Of a DNA stretch of 64,000 bases, positions 56,313 through 64,000 are shown piece after piece. The translations under genes were made by a program, and so were the position numbers. Under the pieces are notes generated by a model that made no database searches, was not told where the DNA came from, and was given only the letters and a program-made list of their open reading frames with translations. Origin of the DNA: CBDBIG01 sp965205845 [NCBI: bacterium] (GTDB lineage Bacteria; SAR324); contig CBDBIG010000004.1 of assembly GCA_965205845.1 (NCBI GenBank), forward strand, positions 62,001 through 126,000, given 5' to 3'. The stretch's first letter is position 1, and each line of letters begins with the position of its first letter.

Positions 56313-56564
56313 TCATCCTTACGTAAGAGCACTGCTTGCCAGCACCCAAGGCAAGGATAGCATGCCTTATAAACACCTTGTCAAAAAAGAGCCCCCCTAG
56401 AACTGCCTTGCCATTGCCAAATTGAGGTAGAAAGCATGGGTTGGGCATATGGGCCTGGGTGACAACCGGTGCACTGTCGTAGAGAAACGCTGCCTTTTTC
56501 ATGGCTGCTTACCTTGCGCCCTACTCCCAGGCAGGTTACGCGGAGCACGATCTTGGAATGCTTT

Positions 56565-58709
56565 TTAATGTACAGGGCTTTGTGCCAATAGGGTTTTTGT
56601 GGGTTGCAAGGGTATTTTTGCCTGCCAGCCGAGCAAGCCACCAATGGGTGTACTAATCAGCAACCATGGACCCTGCTTAGGGTATAGTTGGGCAATAAAC
56701 GCTTTGCTGCCTGCAGGGGCGTAAAACAGAGGATTGTTGATGTTATTGGTTGGGCTGTTGCCTTGACCCATGTTACCAAGACCATGGGTTGAAGCAAAAA
56801 CATTGACCACAGGGCTACCCGCTTCAATCACGCCGTTGGGTTCAAGCCACATAAGCCAATCGCGACTTAGGGTTTTTGGAGTCAACCCTTTGGTTTGATG
56901 GGAAATTACTGCGGGGAAAACAACAGGCAAAGCACCATGTAAGTTTACACCCAAAGGGGGATTGGTTTGTCCACCTCTATGAGGCCATGCCAAAGGGGGA
57001 TCTTGGCGAGAAAACAAGTGTTGCGCAAGCAGACCCTGCAAACTGGGATCCACGACAAATCTCGCTTGATGCAGGTTACGAATGACGACAGGTTTGCCAG
57101 CAGTATCCCCCAATACCACGTCAAGACGACCATCTTGGTTGATGTCGTGCAAAATAGGGACGCTGCTGCCATGGGTGCGTGCTTGGGCAAAGTGGGTGGT
57201 ACGCACCCGCCAGCTTGAGGTGTGGTGATTGCCGACGTTTTCAATCCATTCCAGCGTACCGTTTTTGCTGCCCAGCAACAGATCTGCATCGCCGTCGTGG
57301 TCTAAATCTCCCAAAGCGGGGTGTGAGTCGCGCCTTTGGGGATTTGCGAGGGTGGGCAGGGCCTGAGGTGCTGAAAACCCGAGACTCATGGGGGTGCTCT
57401 GGTTATGCAACAAGCGCAATGCACCGCTTCGGCTGCCTAAGGCAAGGTCTAACATACCATCGCCATTCAAATCAGCAGCGGAAAAATGGAGCATGTCGCC
57501 ACTACGCCCCAGCCGTGCCAGACTCAAAACATTGTGGTTTACTTGGTGCAAAGGCAGAGCGACTGAATTGAGGCTGGTTCGTTGAGATTGCTTGCTGGGC
57601 GTAATATTGGTGTAAAAAGCCAAGTACTCACCTGCGCTCCCCAGCAATAGGTCGGGCTTGCCATCGCGGTTTAGGTCCGCAAAAGCAGGGGCGGCCATGC
57701 CTGCACTGCGTAGCAAACGAAAACCATCATGTGCCTTTTCCCATACCCCATGTTGCGCGTTGCCAATATTGCGCCAATGTAACAGCTGGCCTTGGTGGTT
57801 CCCAATCAGCAAATCCAAGTCGCCATCGCCGTCCCAATCGACCCAAGCGGGGGAAGCATGCAGGGCATTGTGGGTAATTTTTTGGGCAGGCAAGGGGCAA
57901 AAAGCAGCGGCCTGTAGCGTTTTGGGTGCACGTTCTTGCATGACTGCTGGTATGGGACAAAAACGTGGTTGGGATGGCGTCCCAACGTTGTGCAGCAACC
58001 AGACCGCACCATTTTCTAAGCCAAGGGCAAGGTCTAAGAGCCCATCGCCGTTGATATCCGCCAAGGCAGGGCTTATCCCGCTTTGCGCATGAATTCCCGC
58101 AAACCGGTGACTGCGCAGCGTAAATTCGGGCACCAAGCGGTTCCCTATGTTCTCAAAAAAGAGCAAGGCTCCTGAATGGGCACCTACAAGCAGATCGAGA
58201 TCACCGTCTTGATCGATATCGCCCAAGGTGGGGGCTGCCATTGCGGTAACCTGTAAGGGTTGTCCGGATTGAGGGGTGCCTACGGTCACCATCAAACTGT
58301 CGTTTGTCATTTCCCACTGGGGTTGCCCCCCCTGCTTGATGTTTAAAAACACCAATACACGCCCCGATTGCACACCTAAGAGCAAATCCAAATCGCCATC
58401 GCCGTCGAGGTCACCCAGGGCGGGTCGCTGACGTCCCAAGTATTCACTAAAAAGGAGTTGCTTTCTACCACCTAGGTTGGCATAACGCACACGTTCCCAT
58501 AACCAACCTGCCCAAGGGCGGGTTTCGGGGGCACTGTCTCCCCATGTGGGGAAGGGGGGGGGAGGGCTAAGCCATCCTGGAGTGCGATTAGACGGTGTGA
58601 GCGGTGTTTGCGCTAAAGCAAAAGTGGCGCGTAGCAGCAGCCACAAAAAGGGTAGTATCACCAATGCGCGGGCACACCATTTGACCGTTGTATGTTTGAA
58701 ATAACGCAT
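56565..58709 (-). CDS. Secreted FG-GAP/VCBS-repeat protein
   Basis: A protein of about 714 residues with an N-terminal signal peptide (hydrophobic stretch ALVILPFLWLLLRATFALAQ). At least eight FG-GAP/VCBS repeats follow, each with a calcium-binding DxDGDGDxD-type loop: GDLDGDGDLDLLLG, GDIDQDGDLDLLVG, ADINGDGLLDLALG, VDWDGDGDLDLLIG, ADLNRDGKPDLLLG, ADLNGDGMLDLALG, GDLDHDGDADLLLG and HDINQDGRLDVVLG. These should fold into an integrin-like beta-propeller. The C-terminal 150 residues have no repeats. It is probably periplasmic or surface-exposed with an adhesive or binding role. ATG 58709 is used; ATG 58778 is in frame upstream. Confidence 0.85.
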   Translation of the reverse strand: MRYFKHTTVKWCARALVILPFLWLLLRATFALAQTPLTPSNRTPGWLSPPPPFPTWGDSAPETRPWAGWLWERVRYANLGGRKQLLFSEYLGRQRPALGDLDGDGDLDLLLGVQSGRVLVFLNIKQGGQPQWEMTNDSLMVTVGTPQSGQPLQVTAMAAPTLGDIDQDGDLDLLVGAHSGALLFFENIGNRLVPEFTLRSHRFAGIHAQSGISPALADINGDGLLDLALGLENGAVWLLHNVGTPSQPRFCPIPAVMQERAPKTLQAAAFCPLPAQKITHNALHASPAWVDWDGDGDLDLLIGNHQGQLLHWRNIGNAQHGVWEKAHDGFRLLRSAGMAAPAFADLNRDGKPDLLLGSAGEYLAFYTNITPSKQSQRTSLNSVALPLHQVNHNVLSLARLGRSGDMLHFSAADLNGDGMLDLALGSRSGALRLLHNQSTPMSLGFSAPQALPTLANPQRRDSHPALGDLDHDGDADLLLGSKNGTLEWIENVGNHHTSSWRVRTTHFAQARTHGSSVPILHDINQDGRLDVVLGDTAGKPVVIRNLHQARFVVDPSLQGLLAQHLFSRQDPPLAWPHRGGQTNPPLGVNLHGALPVVFPAVISHQTKGLTPKTLSRDWLMWLEPNGVIEAGSPVVNVFASTHGLGNMGQGNSPTNNINNPLFYAPAGSKAFIAQLYPKQGPWLLISTPIGGLLGWQAKIPLQPTKTLLAQSPVH

Positions 58710-59108
58710 GGTATGGGGTGATACGCCCTTTTGCAGTGCATTCTTAACCACAGCATGGTGTTGAAAAAAAAGGTGCATGATGGTTTTTGGTTGTTATAGG
58801 CGAAATAAAAAACGTGGATGGAGACACATGCAGGGCTCTTATGGACACAGGTAACGGAAAAATGCTCTGAAACTTGAGTGCTGTGGGGCAAAAAAGTGCA
58901 CTTTTTACGCATAGGATGTGGTCATGCAAAAAGGCCTTTGCACTCTGAGCGCATCGGGCTTTAAAAACAGGTGTTGGGCCCAAATGTCAAAGGGTGCGCT
59001 TTTTTTTAAAACGTTTTTTTGCAGAAATGTTTTAGGGGGGACGTTTAACAGGAATGTCTGGGTGGTGAAGGCAGCATTCGTTGGCACTGTGTGCCAAGGG
59101 GGGGAATA
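58710..59108. other. Intergenic region, nothing recognised
   Basis: About 400 bases between two minus-strand genes, with several homopolymer runs. No gene family, repeat or clear terminator was identified. Confidence 0.3.
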
Positions 59109-60431
59109 CTAAAAAGTGCTTTCGACAAAGGCTTGGGCAGGAATACAAAAAAAAGGCACAAACATCTCATCGGCACTAAGGCCGCCGTGTTGCGAAATAA
59201 GTGAGGCCACATAGGGTGGAGGTGGAGAGAATGCGTGGGTTTTCCATGTATAACCCGCGTGTAACAACGCCACATAATCCCCTAAAGATTCGCGCACGTT
59301 GCGTTCGGCCACCGTGTCAGCGTTCTTTGCAAGGCCTGTTAGGTGCTTCACCTCCTGAAAAGGCAAGAGCAGGCCACGCCCCTGCAAAACGGCCTTGGCA
59401 CACTTGAGCATGTGTTGGGTTTGTTGAGGTTTAGGGCTAAGGTGCAACACGCGCCCAGAAGAACCCAGGGCACTGCAGCTGTTTTTGAGGGCGATGCCTG
59501 CCTCGTCTGCCAAAGAGATGCTTTGCGGCGTGTCATGGTGGCCGTGATCTGCGGTAATGCACAAAACGGTATCTTGGCGTGCAGCAGCGTGCATTTGCGC
59601 CATAAATTGTTGCAGTGCTTGCAACATCCCCCTTAGCGTCGTTGCCACCACCATGGAATGGGCCCCACGGGAATGGCTTAAAAAATCAATTTCAGCACAA
59701 TACATGCTAACCCAGCCCTGCCGTCCTTGTTGATGCAAATCTTCTAAGGCCATGCAGGCCATAGCAAAACCTTCAACACTATGCCCCGCACCTGCCAAGG
59801 GGGCATCGCCATAAATAAGTGCTGAAAGGCCACTGCCCGTAATGGCTTTGTCCATGATGTGTACAACAGGCAACGTAGGGGGTTTGGCGCCTGACAAAAT
59901 GCCGCCTTTTGTTTGAAGCAAATGCATTCCCACTCCCGCCTGACTTAGGTTGGCCGAAGCACCTTCCAACTTCATCAACAAGGTATCGACCACACCACCT
60001 AAGGCCGTTTTAAAAATGCGTCGCCCCACAATCCCGTGGGCAGCAGGGGGCAAGGCTTGGTACAAACTTGAAAGAGCACAGCTTGTAATCGAAGGAAAGA
60101 CCGAGGTAATCGGGCAGCCATAGCGCTGGTAAAGGGCTGTGATTCCTTGGTTTTGTTGCAAGGCGGTGTAACCAAGGCCATCTATGCACAAAAAAAGCAC
60201 CCGCTTGGCAATTTGTGGGCTGGCACTGGGTACATAGGGCAGTAAATGGGGATGATTTTGCGTATTTCTCCCCAGCAAAGCCAGCACACTGGGGAGAACT
60301 TGCACAAGACAGCGCGTGTAGTCCGGGGTAAAAGCATTGGGTTGCTGCGTCCACACAAGCCCTGCTTGCCAAGCGCATTCTTGTGCACTAAACAAGGCTT
60401 GCATGGGGTTTTGCGTGTTAATCAAGGACAT
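59109..60431 (-). CDS. Alkaline-phosphatase-superfamily phosphodiesterase (nucleotide pyrophosphatase-like)
   Basis: A 440-residue protein with the alkaline-phosphatase fold. Metal-site segments: VLFLCIDGLGYTALQQ (first Asp), CPITSVFPSITSCALSSLYQ with the Thr/Ser nucleophile region, AAHGIVGRRIF, MYCAEIDFLSHSRGAHS (Asp and His) and LCITADHGHHDTPQSI (Asp-His pair). This is the type I phosphodiesterase/nucleotide pyrophosphatase branch. No signal peptide is evident, so it may be cytoplasmic. The substrate is unknown. ATG 60431 is used; a TTG at 60470 is in frame. Confidence 0.82.
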   Translation of the reverse strand: MSLINTQNPMQALFSAQECAWQAGLVWTQQPNAFTPDYTRCLVQVLPSVLALLGRNTQNHPHLLPYVPSASPQIAKRVLFLCIDGLGYTALQQNQGITALYQRYGCPITSVFPSITSCALSSLYQALPPAAHGIVGRRIFKTALGGVVDTLLMKLEGASANLSQAGVGMHLLQTKGGILSGAKPPTLPVVHIMDKAITGSGLSALIYGDAPLAGAGHSVEGFAMACMALEDLHQQGRQGWVSMYCAEIDFLSHSRGAHSMVVATTLRGMLQALQQFMAQMHAAARQDTVLCITADHGHHDTPQSISLADEAGIALKNSCSALGSSGRVLHLSPKPQQTQHMLKCAKAVLQGRGLLLPFQEVKHLTGLAKNADTVAERNVRESLGDYVALLHAGYTWKTHAFSPPPPYVASLISQHGGLSADEMFVPFFCIPAQAFVESTF

Positions 60432-60850
60432 GCGCGGGTGCTCACCACGAGGTAAATAATGCTCTGGCAAGGGTTTTGGGGGGGGTGCTCTGCGCGCACA
60501 GTGCCACGTATTGCAGCGCGTTTAAAACGATGTCGACAAGGGCAGATGGCGACATGGGAAATAAAGGCGGAACCCCGCGCTATGGGGAGGCAGAAACCCT
60601 GGGCTTTTCTAACAATTCCCGCAGCCACGCCATGCTTTGGCAAGCGGCCTTCTTGCCTGGGATTCCGTAGATTAGCATCCAGTAAACACCGCCGCGCACA
60701 TCGCGTTAGGCACGCCCTCTAAAAGCGCACATTGTTACACCAGTCGCGACTTACACCACCATAGCCATGGGGAAAAAGCGGGCTTCTTTTTTTTAAAAAG
60801 CACCCCACCACGCAAAAAGCGGGAAAATCTTAGGCGATGTACCCAAAAAA
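60432..60850. other. Intergenic region, nothing recognised
   Basis: About 420 bases between the phosphodiesterase gene and the tRNA. Short open frames are present on both strands but resemble no family. Confidence 0.3.
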
Positions 60851-60924
<74 letters not shown>

Positions 60925-61375
60925 TCGTTCGTTTAAGTTTACTCTTTGTTATGGCGCACAAACCAAAGGGTTGGCATGGCTACCTGGGAGCGCATTGGCT
61001 GGATAGCACCCTCTTGCGCCAAGCACAACATGCAGCCTAGTGCGTTTGCGGGTGCAAACACAATGGGGAAAATAAAAAAATATTTTTATCTACCCTGCCA
61101 CGGCACAATGTACGCGCATGCCGCGGGGCATAAAAACAAAACCACGCAAAACCAAGGGCTCTGTGCGTTATCGAATTTGCATCATCCGCGTACAGCCTGA
61201 AGACCTTTTTTTTTACATGGCTTGGTGCAAGATTTGGCAGATTTTCTCGGAGCCGTGTTTCCCTTTTTTGGCGAATGTTTTTGCAGGTGCTTCATTTGGC
61301 AACGCCGCGACTGCGGTTGCCCTACCCCGTATTTTTGGAGGAGCCACCCTTTAAGGCATAAGGCGGTTCTTAAAA
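60925..61375. other. Region without a recognised gene; possible small transcript ahead of a terminator
   Basis: A 78-codon plus-strand frame at 61118-61354 (PRGIKTKPRKTKGSVRYRIC) ends shortly before the terminator-like hairpin at 61400-61421. It resembles no known protein. The terminator suggests that some plus-strand transcript ends here, coding or not. Confidence 0.25.
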
Positions 61376-61421
61376 GCCCCTCGTGCGTGTTCTATCGTGA
61401 GGGGCAACCCCTGTTTTTTTT
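61376..61421 (+). terminator. Intrinsic-terminator-like hairpin with an alternative stem
   Basis: AGGGG-CAA-CCCCT (61400-61412) is followed by G and eight T (61414-61421), a good Rho-independent terminator for the plus strand. The same AGGGG also pairs with an upstream GCCCCTC (61376-61382 with 61399-61405), giving two mutually exclusive stems. The gene terminated is unclear; the nearest plus-strand frame ends at 61354. Confidence 0.55.
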
Positions 61422-61489
61422 CACTGATTATTGACGAGGCCGCCTGCCTGTTGGCGATACGAGGGGGTTAACGTCTCTTCCTCCTTGGC

Positions 61490-63094
61490 TTATTCAAGCA
61501 GGCCAGGAAATTTTAAAAAGGGGGCTCCCGCCAGGGTTTCGTTGGGGTGGTCGCCGTAAATGTTGTTACCGTTGCCAAAGCCGGTCAAAGCACCTTCGAT
61601 TCCAATACCCAAACTGGCACCATGACTTCCCCTCGCATTATCACCTATACATTTGAGCTTGTCCCCATAGTTTATACACAGTCCAGCACTTTTGTTGTGT
61701 AGGCTAACGATACGCAGACCGCGAAACACCCTGGTTGGTGTTTTAAGTTGGATTTCCGTCAGTGAGTGAATGCCATGTGTGTCCGTGTTGTCACCCCAAC
61801 AAAACACTTCAAACTGCGCGTTGATGACGCAGGTTTTTCTCTCAGGCGTGATAATATCCAAAACCCTACCCAGATCACCAATCCTTATGGGTACGACCTG
61901 TATTGGCGTAGATTTACCGGAAGTGCTGCCATCACCCATTTGGCCCGACGCGTTCTCCCCCCAGCAATACACGGTGCGTACCTCACCAACCGCAGCGCAG
62001 ATGTGGTGTTGGCTGGCAGATGCGATGTGTACATCCTCTAAAAAAAGGCCCGTTGCACCCACGGGGGCTACCACCTTGCCTGGTGCTACCATATGTTCGT
62101 TAGGTATCGAAAGGCTTCCTCGACCTAAATAATTCGTGTTTCCAGTAGTCGAGCCATTACTCCAGGTTACCATGGTCCCATTTCGCATCAACACCACTCC
62201 GCCCGTGATAACACGCGCAGCACCGCGTAGATTGCCCGATGCACCGTCTGCCGCCTCAACAGCCAAGGGTTTCGAGGAGCCAACAACCGTTACCGATTGT
62301 CCAGCTGGGGATCCGTTGGTTTGTTCCCTTAATCCATATTCGGTACCAACAGCCATTATCGTTGACCCCCTGATTGTGAGCGTGCTTGGGTCAACGCCAA
62401 GACGATAGTCGCTGCTGAAAGAAGGTGGGTTGCTAGCAGAAAGTGGAGGGTTGTTGTCTTTTAGGGATTCAGAGCCAAAAGAGCCCCAGCAAGCCACTTC
62501 GCCTTCCTCGCCAAACACGGCACAAAAGGTATCATTCCCCGCTGCAATGGAACTAACCTCATTTAAGAGGGTTCCCCTCCCACCCCCTAGACCCACCACA
62601 GACCCAGGAAGGTCTGTGTAATTGTGCAGTTCATAACCACGCCCCAATTCCCAACTTGCCGGGATAACATCCACACGATTGTTATAAGTCCCAATAATTT
62701 GTGGTGGGGTTCCGGGCCCTGAGACAAGGGAGATTGTATGGGAAACGCCACCCCAGCATTGCAGCGTGCCACTGGCTAAGCGTGCACAAAGCACGTGCTT
62801 TGTTGCTGCCATTTGAACAATGTTTGCTGTATTAAGACCTGTTAGGGGCACGGGTTGTGGGCTGTTGGAGAAATTATCATTGGGAATGCCACCAATCGTG
62901 GTAATGTCACGCCCAGCATACCTTCCCCAACAATACAACGGACCCTGGCTGCGTTTCACACAGACGCCGCCATCTTTATGTGCCACCACAGACTCGATGG
63001 ACGTACCTTGACCCGTATCTTGACCCGTATCTTGACCCGGGCCAGAGCAACTGGCGATAAGCAATAAGAGGGTCCATTTGAGTGCAAAACGCAT
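61490..63094 (-). CDS. RCC1-repeat lipoprotein
   Basis: A 534-residue protein with a lipoprotein signal peptide: FALKWTLLLLIASCSGPGQD, lipobox IASC with the acylated Cys at about residue 16. The mature start has a short GQDTGQDTGQGT repeat. At least six RCC1-like 'C....G...CWG' repeats follow (VCVKRSQGPLYCWGRYAG, LCARLASGTLQCWGG, FCAVFGEEGEVACWGSFG, ICAAVGEVRTVYCWGENASG, CVINAQFEVFCWGDNTD, LCINYGDKLKCIGDNARG). They should form a beta-propeller on the outer membrane surface or in the periplasm. Paired cysteines in each repeat probably form disulfides. The binding partner is unknown. Confidence 0.85.
   Translation of the reverse strand: MRFALKWTLLLLIASCSGPGQDTGQDTGQGTSIESVVAHKDGGVCVKRSQGPLYCWGRYAGRDITTIGGIPNDNFSNSPQPVPLTGLNTANIVQMAATKHVLCARLASGTLQCWGGVSHTISLVSGPGTPPQIIGTYNNRVDVIPASWELGRGYELHNYTDLPGSVVGLGGGRGTLLNEVSSIAAGNDTFCAVFGEEGEVACWGSFGSESLKDNNPPLSASNPPSFSSDYRLGVDPSTLTIRGSTIMAVGTEYGLREQTNGSPAGQSVTVVGSSKPLAVEAADGASGNLRGAARVITGGVVLMRNGTMVTWSNGSTTGNTNYLGRGSLSIPNEHMVAPGKVVAPVGATGLFLEDVHIASASQHHICAAVGEVRTVYCWGENASGQMGDGSTSGKSTPIQVVPIRIGDLGRVLDIITPERKTCVINAQFEVFCWGDNTDTHGIHSLTEIQLKTPTRVFRGLRIVSLHNKSAGLCINYGDKLKCIGDNARGSHGASLGIGIEGALTGFGNGNNIYGDHPNETLAGAPFLKFPGLLE
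63007..63042. repeat. 12-bp tandem repeat, three units
   Basis: CTTGACCCGTAT at 63007-63018 and 63019-63030, then a diverged CTTGACCCGGGC. It encodes the GQDT repeats just after the lipobox cysteine of the RCC1 lipoprotein, a spacer that can vary in length without frameshift. Confidence 0.9.
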
Positions 63095-63695
63095 AGTACT
63101 TTCAAAAAGCCTTTAATTGTTTATGAAGAAAAATGCACCACTCCATGAGGCACGACACGCCGGCCGATTGTAGCATAAACGTGTTCATATAAAAACCATT
63201 TCATTATTGACGTGGAGGTACTAAGGGGATTATATCAAAAATTTTTTAGCATTTTTATAAAATTCCCGCGGTGTTTACACAGCTGTGCTATAAAACACTG
63301 GAGTTTTCAATTAGGGCATTGTCACAACGTTTACGGTGCGTATCTTCCCAAAGTATTGCCATCCCCATTGTAGCGAGACACCTCGCTTATACGCACGGCC
63401 CCTTTGCCTTGCCCTTGGTGAATGCCTACCCTCAGTTTTGCGAAGCTGCTTTTTTCTTTAAAAATAGTCCTGTGATGTTTTTGTGGTGAGTGACACGCGG
63501 GTGCGTGCGAAAAAAGCCCTTAGCCTTGAGTGAAGACGCCCATGCAAAAACCCGTGCTGCCGCGTTTTGCTGGGGGGCTAGCAGCCCTATAGGGCGCATT
63601 CACAGATCAAATCAGGGGACATCCCTTGTTTTTGATTGACTATAGACCTATGAATTTCCTCTCCAACCAACCTCCAAAAACGAAGGCTGCCGACA
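63095..63695. other. Divergent intergenic region upstream of the RCC1 lipoprotein and galE
   Basis: About 600 bases holding the promoters of two divergent genes. It is A/T-rich near 63220-63260 (TTATATCAAAAATTTTTTAG), a likely promoter zone, but no specific boxes are claimed. No gene is supported. Confidence 0.35.
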
Positions 63696-64000
63696 ATGCT
63701 TCAAAAAACCGTGTGTGTGCTTGGCGGTGCGGGTTACATTGGTGCCCAGGTGTGTAAGCAGCTTGCTGTGGCAGGTTTTTTGCCCGTTTGCATCGACGAT
63801 CTCTCGGCAGGGCACAAAGATGCCGTGCGTTGGGGACCCTTTGAGCACTGCAATGTGCTTGATACTACCCGCCTGGGCAATGTATTCGCCCGCCACCAAC
63901 CCGAGGCAGTGCTTTGCCTTGCTGCACGCATTGCTGTGCACGAATCGGTGGTAAGTCCCTGGCTGTATTATCAAAACAATGTGGGGGGCATGATGGCTGT
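63696..64000 (+). CDS. galE: UDP-glucose 4-epimerase-like SDR enzyme, cut off by the window edge
   Basis: From ATG 63696 the frame is open to the window end (101 codons). It begins LQKTVCVLGGAGYIGAQVCK, with the NAD-binding GxxGxxG motif. VCIDDLSAGHKDAVRWGPFE, CNVLDTTRLGNVFARHQPEA and CLAARIAVHESVVSPWLYYQ then NNVGGMMA follow, the standard GalE order. The catalytic Ser and YxxxK lie beyond the edge. It would interconvert UDP-glucose and UDP-galactose for surface polysaccharides. Confidence 0.9.
   Translation, partial: MLQKTVCVLGGAGYIGAQVCKQLAVAGFLPVCIDDLSAGHKDAVRWGPFEHCNVLDTTRLGNVFARHQPEAVLCLAARIAVHESVVSPWLYYQNNVGGMMA

Larger units (their letters stand above)
55432..56338. repeat. Tandem gene duplication, units of about 368 and 401 bp
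   Basis: Copy A 55432-55799 and copy B 55938-56338 both begin CCCTCTTTTTGGGCAAGGTT and end AAGAGCACTGCTTG, and are nearly identical. The copies include the entire coiled-coil gene plus about 18 bases beyond its stop and 26 before its start. Copy B contains an additional 33 bases, an internal repetition of the ERFGERMASME-coding segment. Confidence 0.96.

Overview
The window reads as a chromosomal stretch of a Gram-negative bacterium, by eye about half G+C. The best guess for lineage is Deltaproteobacteria in the broad sense. The evidence is an F-type ATPase operon with two b-type subunits (b' then b, delta, alpha, gamma, beta) that lacks the a and c genes, an EtfBA pair followed by a membrane Fe-S ETF:quinone reductase, TatA, TlpA, RlmM, FG-GAP and RCC1 surface proteins, and a bacterial HD-GYP protein. 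This lineage call is inference. UGA is used as an ordinary stop (for example at the ends of the CoA-transferase and atpA genes).

Layout. 1-3.3 kb: a cut-off tungstate-type ABC permease, a gap with decayed material, a DoxX-like protein and an adrenodoxin-type ferredoxin reductase. 3.4-11.6 kb, plus strand: an LtaS-like phosphotransferase, a CaiB-type CoA-transferase, a CPBP protease, and an electron-transfer block (etfB, etfA, membrane Fe-S oxidoreductase) that should pass electrons from acyl-CoA oxidation to quinone. 12-15.3 kb: tatA, a two-subunit ThDP decarboxylase of sulfopyruvate/phosphonopyruvate type, and a MoxR ATPase. 15.7-23.3 kb: the ATP synthase operon, split between atpH and atpA by a decayed type II restriction-modification system; no atpC follows atpD. 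23.5-30.1 kb, minus strand: RlmB, RlmM, an M16 peptidase, DapA, an agmatinase-family protein and a DUF924 protein, with a perfect-period 142-bp triplication at the dapA/M16 junction. 30.9-34.1 kb: an O-methyltransferase broken by an in-frame TGA, then an unusual GlnD-related protein whose ACT domains lie at the N-terminus and whose nucleotidyltransferase domain is missing. 34.4-45.8 kb: small-molecule metabolism (haloacetate-dehalogenase-like hydrolase, enoyl-CoA hydratase, nitroreductase, FAHD1-like hydrolase, DAHP synthase, nitrilase-family amidase, AcuI reductase, TlpA thioredoxin, PurM) and TrkH. 46-64 kb: glycosyltransferase, inositol-phosphatase family enzyme, a HhH-TM-LysM protein, a eukaryotic-type glutathione synthetase, an HD-GYP protein, an ABC-ATPase relative without a P-loop, a spermidine-synthase-like protein, two nearly identical coiled-coil membrane proteins, an FG-GAP protein, an alkaline-phosphatase-superfamily enzyme, initiator tRNA-Met, an RCC1 lipoprotein and the start of galE.

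Two themes run through the window. First, gene decay and loose spacing: several pseudogenes and many non-coding stretches of 300-750 bases, even inside the ATPase operon. Second, many short tandem duplications (18, 46, 66, 71, 142, about 140 and about 370 bp), often at gene ends. A dispersed intergenic motif with core CATG-N-TTTACACC occurs in at least nine places. No transposase, integrase, CRISPR array or rRNA was seen. The most novel-looking item is the permuted GlnD-like protein at 31678-34083.
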